Shown: positions 62,808-64,000 of the stretch, one piece after another
Layout: every line of letters begins with the position of its first letter
Numbering within the stretch: position 1 is the first letter of the stretch
From: Clostridiales bacterium
GTDB lineage: Bacteria > Bacillota > Clostridia > Lachnospirales > Lachnospiraceae
Reading direction: 5' to 3'
NCBI GenBank assembly: GCA_018372435.1
Contig: JAHAJA010000010.1
Coordinates: 1-64,000 of the forward strand
Length of the DNA: 64,000 nucleotides
Notes under the pieces: model-generated
Seen by the model: the letters and a program-made list of their open reading frames with translations, nothing else
What the model was told of the DNA's origin: nothing
The model's database searches: none
Position numbers and translations under genes: made by a program

Positions 62808-64000
62808 ATGTTAAAAAAAGTACTTTCATTAACTTTAGTTTGTTCAATTCTATTTTCAATTTTTTCTCCTAATAAAGTAATAGCAGATTCAAATTTAGAA
62901 GAAAAAACCTATATTGTCATAAGTGATGACGGTATGTCAACAACAGTTGAAACAGCAAAATTAACAGAATATGAAGCGGAAACATTAAAGTCGGAAGACG
63001 ATGTCTGTATCGTAGAAGAAGAATCCTTTGTCTATGGACTTACAAATGATGACTCTAGTTTCTCTGATAAAGAATCCCATGAAAAGATCGCAATATCAAA
63101 AGATAGTGATGAATGTGATTCAGAATGGAACTTTGATATGATTAATTCCAAAATCCTGACAGTAACTCCTGATATTACTTCTGATATCACTTCTGGAAGT
63201 GCTATTGAAGTAAATAGCGTGACTGGAAGCGCTATTAAGGTTGCTGTTATCGACTCTGGTGTTGACTGGTCAGAGGATATTGATGTGTATTGTAGAAAAG
63301 ATTTTATTTCAGATGATAATGATGAGATGTTTGTACTGTTTGAAGATATTTACGGTCATGGCACTAGCGTTGCAGGTATCATCGCTGCCAAAGATAATAA
63401 CATTGGGATAACAGGAATTAATCCAAACGTAGAACTATACTCTGCTAGAGTTTTAGATGAAAATTGTATGTCCCCAATTAGCAGGGTAATCGAATCTATC
63501 TATTGGGCAATCGATCAGAACGTTAATATAATTAACATTAGTTTTGGTACAAGAACAGATTCTGAAGCTTTACATAAAGCAATTCAAGATGCCTATCACG
63601 CTAATATTCTTATTGTTGCAGCGGCTGGTAATAAGGATATAATTGAATATCCCGCAGCTTATGATGAGGTAATGTCCGTTGGTTCCGTTGACACTTATGG
63701 CGAAGTGAGCGAAGCGAGTGCGAAAGGTGAAGAATTGGATATTGTTGCACCTGGTGAACAGATCAGGTCTACAGGTGCATTTGATGGTACCACTGTACTT
63801 AGTGGTACTAGCATGTCAGCTCCACATGTTACAGGCGTAGCCTCCGTTTTGTGGCAGATAGATCCCAATGTTTCAAATGAATTTATTCGACAATTAATAA
63901 ATTATTCGGCTAACTTATACGGTGATAGGGATGAGTATGGTAACGGACTAGTTGATTTAGGATTTGCTCTTGAGCAGTATGATTCATTCAAAGAATTATA
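62808..64000 (+). CDS. Secreted S8 family subtilisin-like protease, partial
   Basis: 397 complete codons are present and the gene runs off the window. AGGGAGG precedes the ATG. A signal peptide (about 1-27, ending near KVIA) and a ~110-residue acidic propeptide region lead to the catalytic domain. The triad is visible: Asp149 in VIDSGVD, His184 in GHGTSVAG, Ser335 in SGTSMSAPHVTG; Asn275 in AAAGNKD is the oxyanion residue. Just before the catalytic Asp lie two SAI-containing repeats (SGSAIEVNSVTGSAIKV), possibly the propeptide junction. An extracellular nutrient or processing protease; C-terminal domains are beyond the end. Confidence 0.93.
   Translation, partial: MLKKVLSLTLVCSILFSIFSPNKVIADSNLEEKTYIVISDDGMSTTVETAKLTEYEAETLKSEDDVCIVEEESFVYGLTNDDSSFSDKESHEKIAISKDSDECDSEWNFDMINSKILTVTPDITSDITSGSAIEVNSVTGSAIKVAVIDSGVDWSEDIDVYCRKDFISDDNDEMFVLFEDIYGHGTSVAGIIAAKDNNIGITGINPNVELYSARVLDENCMSPISRVIESIYWAIDQNVNIINISFGTRTDSEALHKAIQDAYHANILIVAAAGNKDIIEYPAAYDEVMSVGSVDTYGEVSEASAKGEELDIVAPGEQIRSTGAFDGTTVLSGTSMSAPHVTGVASVLWQIDPNVSNEFIRQLINYSANLYGDRDEYGNGLVDLGFALEQYDSFKEL

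Noticed and set aside
1..64000. tRNA, rRNA, CRISPR arrays, transposases, phage genes
   Set aside because: No cloverleaf, ribosomal, repeat-spacer, transposase or phage structural sequence was recognised by reading; a covariance-model scan would be needed to exclude small RNAs.

Overview
The window looks like chromosomal DNA of a low-GC, anaerobic Gram-positive bacterium, most likely a polysaccharide-degrading Lachnospiraceae member of the Clostridium phytofermentans type. This rests on the AT-rich sequence, strong GGAGG-type ribosome binding sites, secreted multimodular and cytoplasmic glycoside hydrolases, radical-SAM enzymes, flavodoxin and ferredoxin proteins, and lipoprotein-dependent ABC importers. 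The genus is an inference. No rRNA, tRNA, CRISPR array, insertion sequence or prophage was recognised. Most genes lie on the minus strand, and intrinsic terminators separate the transcription units.

Layout. 0-7.3 kb: a DbpA-type DEAD-box helicase, then a heme or iron-chelate importer (lipoprotein, permease, ATPase) with a flavodoxin and a HutW/HmuW-like radical SAM protein, facing a divergent AraC regulator; this looks like anaerobic heme capture and breakdown. 7.3-20.7 kb: a beta-glucan type locus with a 1596-residue secreted GH5 enzyme, an LplB/LplC-type sugar ABC importer, cytoplasmic GH30 and GH5 enzymes, and a LacI regulator. AAACGTTT-cored palindromes occur upstream of the regulator, the secreted enzyme and the importer. 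20.8-28.3 kb: a Dpp/Opp peptide importer operon led by an M20 amidohydrolase and ending in a C39-like cysteine peptidase. 28.5-39.4 kb: mixed genes (EamA exporter, DUF1846, EFR1 ferrodoxin, an ABC transporter with a STAS-like partner, AIM24 protein, Rieske oxidoreductase) and three small hypothetical genes.

39.8-48.7 kb is the most striking part: an eight-gene, nearly gapless minus-strand operon with PEP mutase, phosphonopyruvate decarboxylase and a cytidylyltransferase-like domain fused to a phosphonoacetaldehyde reductase-like domain. With these are a cobalamin-type radical SAM enzyme, a CDP-alcohol phosphatidyltransferase, an acyl-adenylating ligase, a PlsC acyltransferase and a permuted papain-like protein. 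Read together, it predicts PEP -> phosphonopyruvate -> phosphonoacetaldehyde -> 2-hydroxyethylphosphonate -> CMP-ester -> transfer to a lipid, that is, a dedicated phosphonolipid pathway. The early steps resemble fosfomycin biosynthesis, but the end point looks like a membrane lipid.

48.9-62 kb: a DHH phosphoesterase, a FtsX/LolD-type ABC system facing a TetR regulator with two palindromic operator candidates, a two-component system, a membrane-anchored beta-lactamase-fold protein, and a pyroglutamate unit (Pcp plus DUF969/DUF979 permease). The window ends inside a secreted S8 subtilase. A related hairpin-bearing leader occurs three times directly before start codons (44.3, 48.9 and 53.9 kb), linking the phosphonate operon, the DHH gene and the ABC system; I do not recognise it as a known RNA family.
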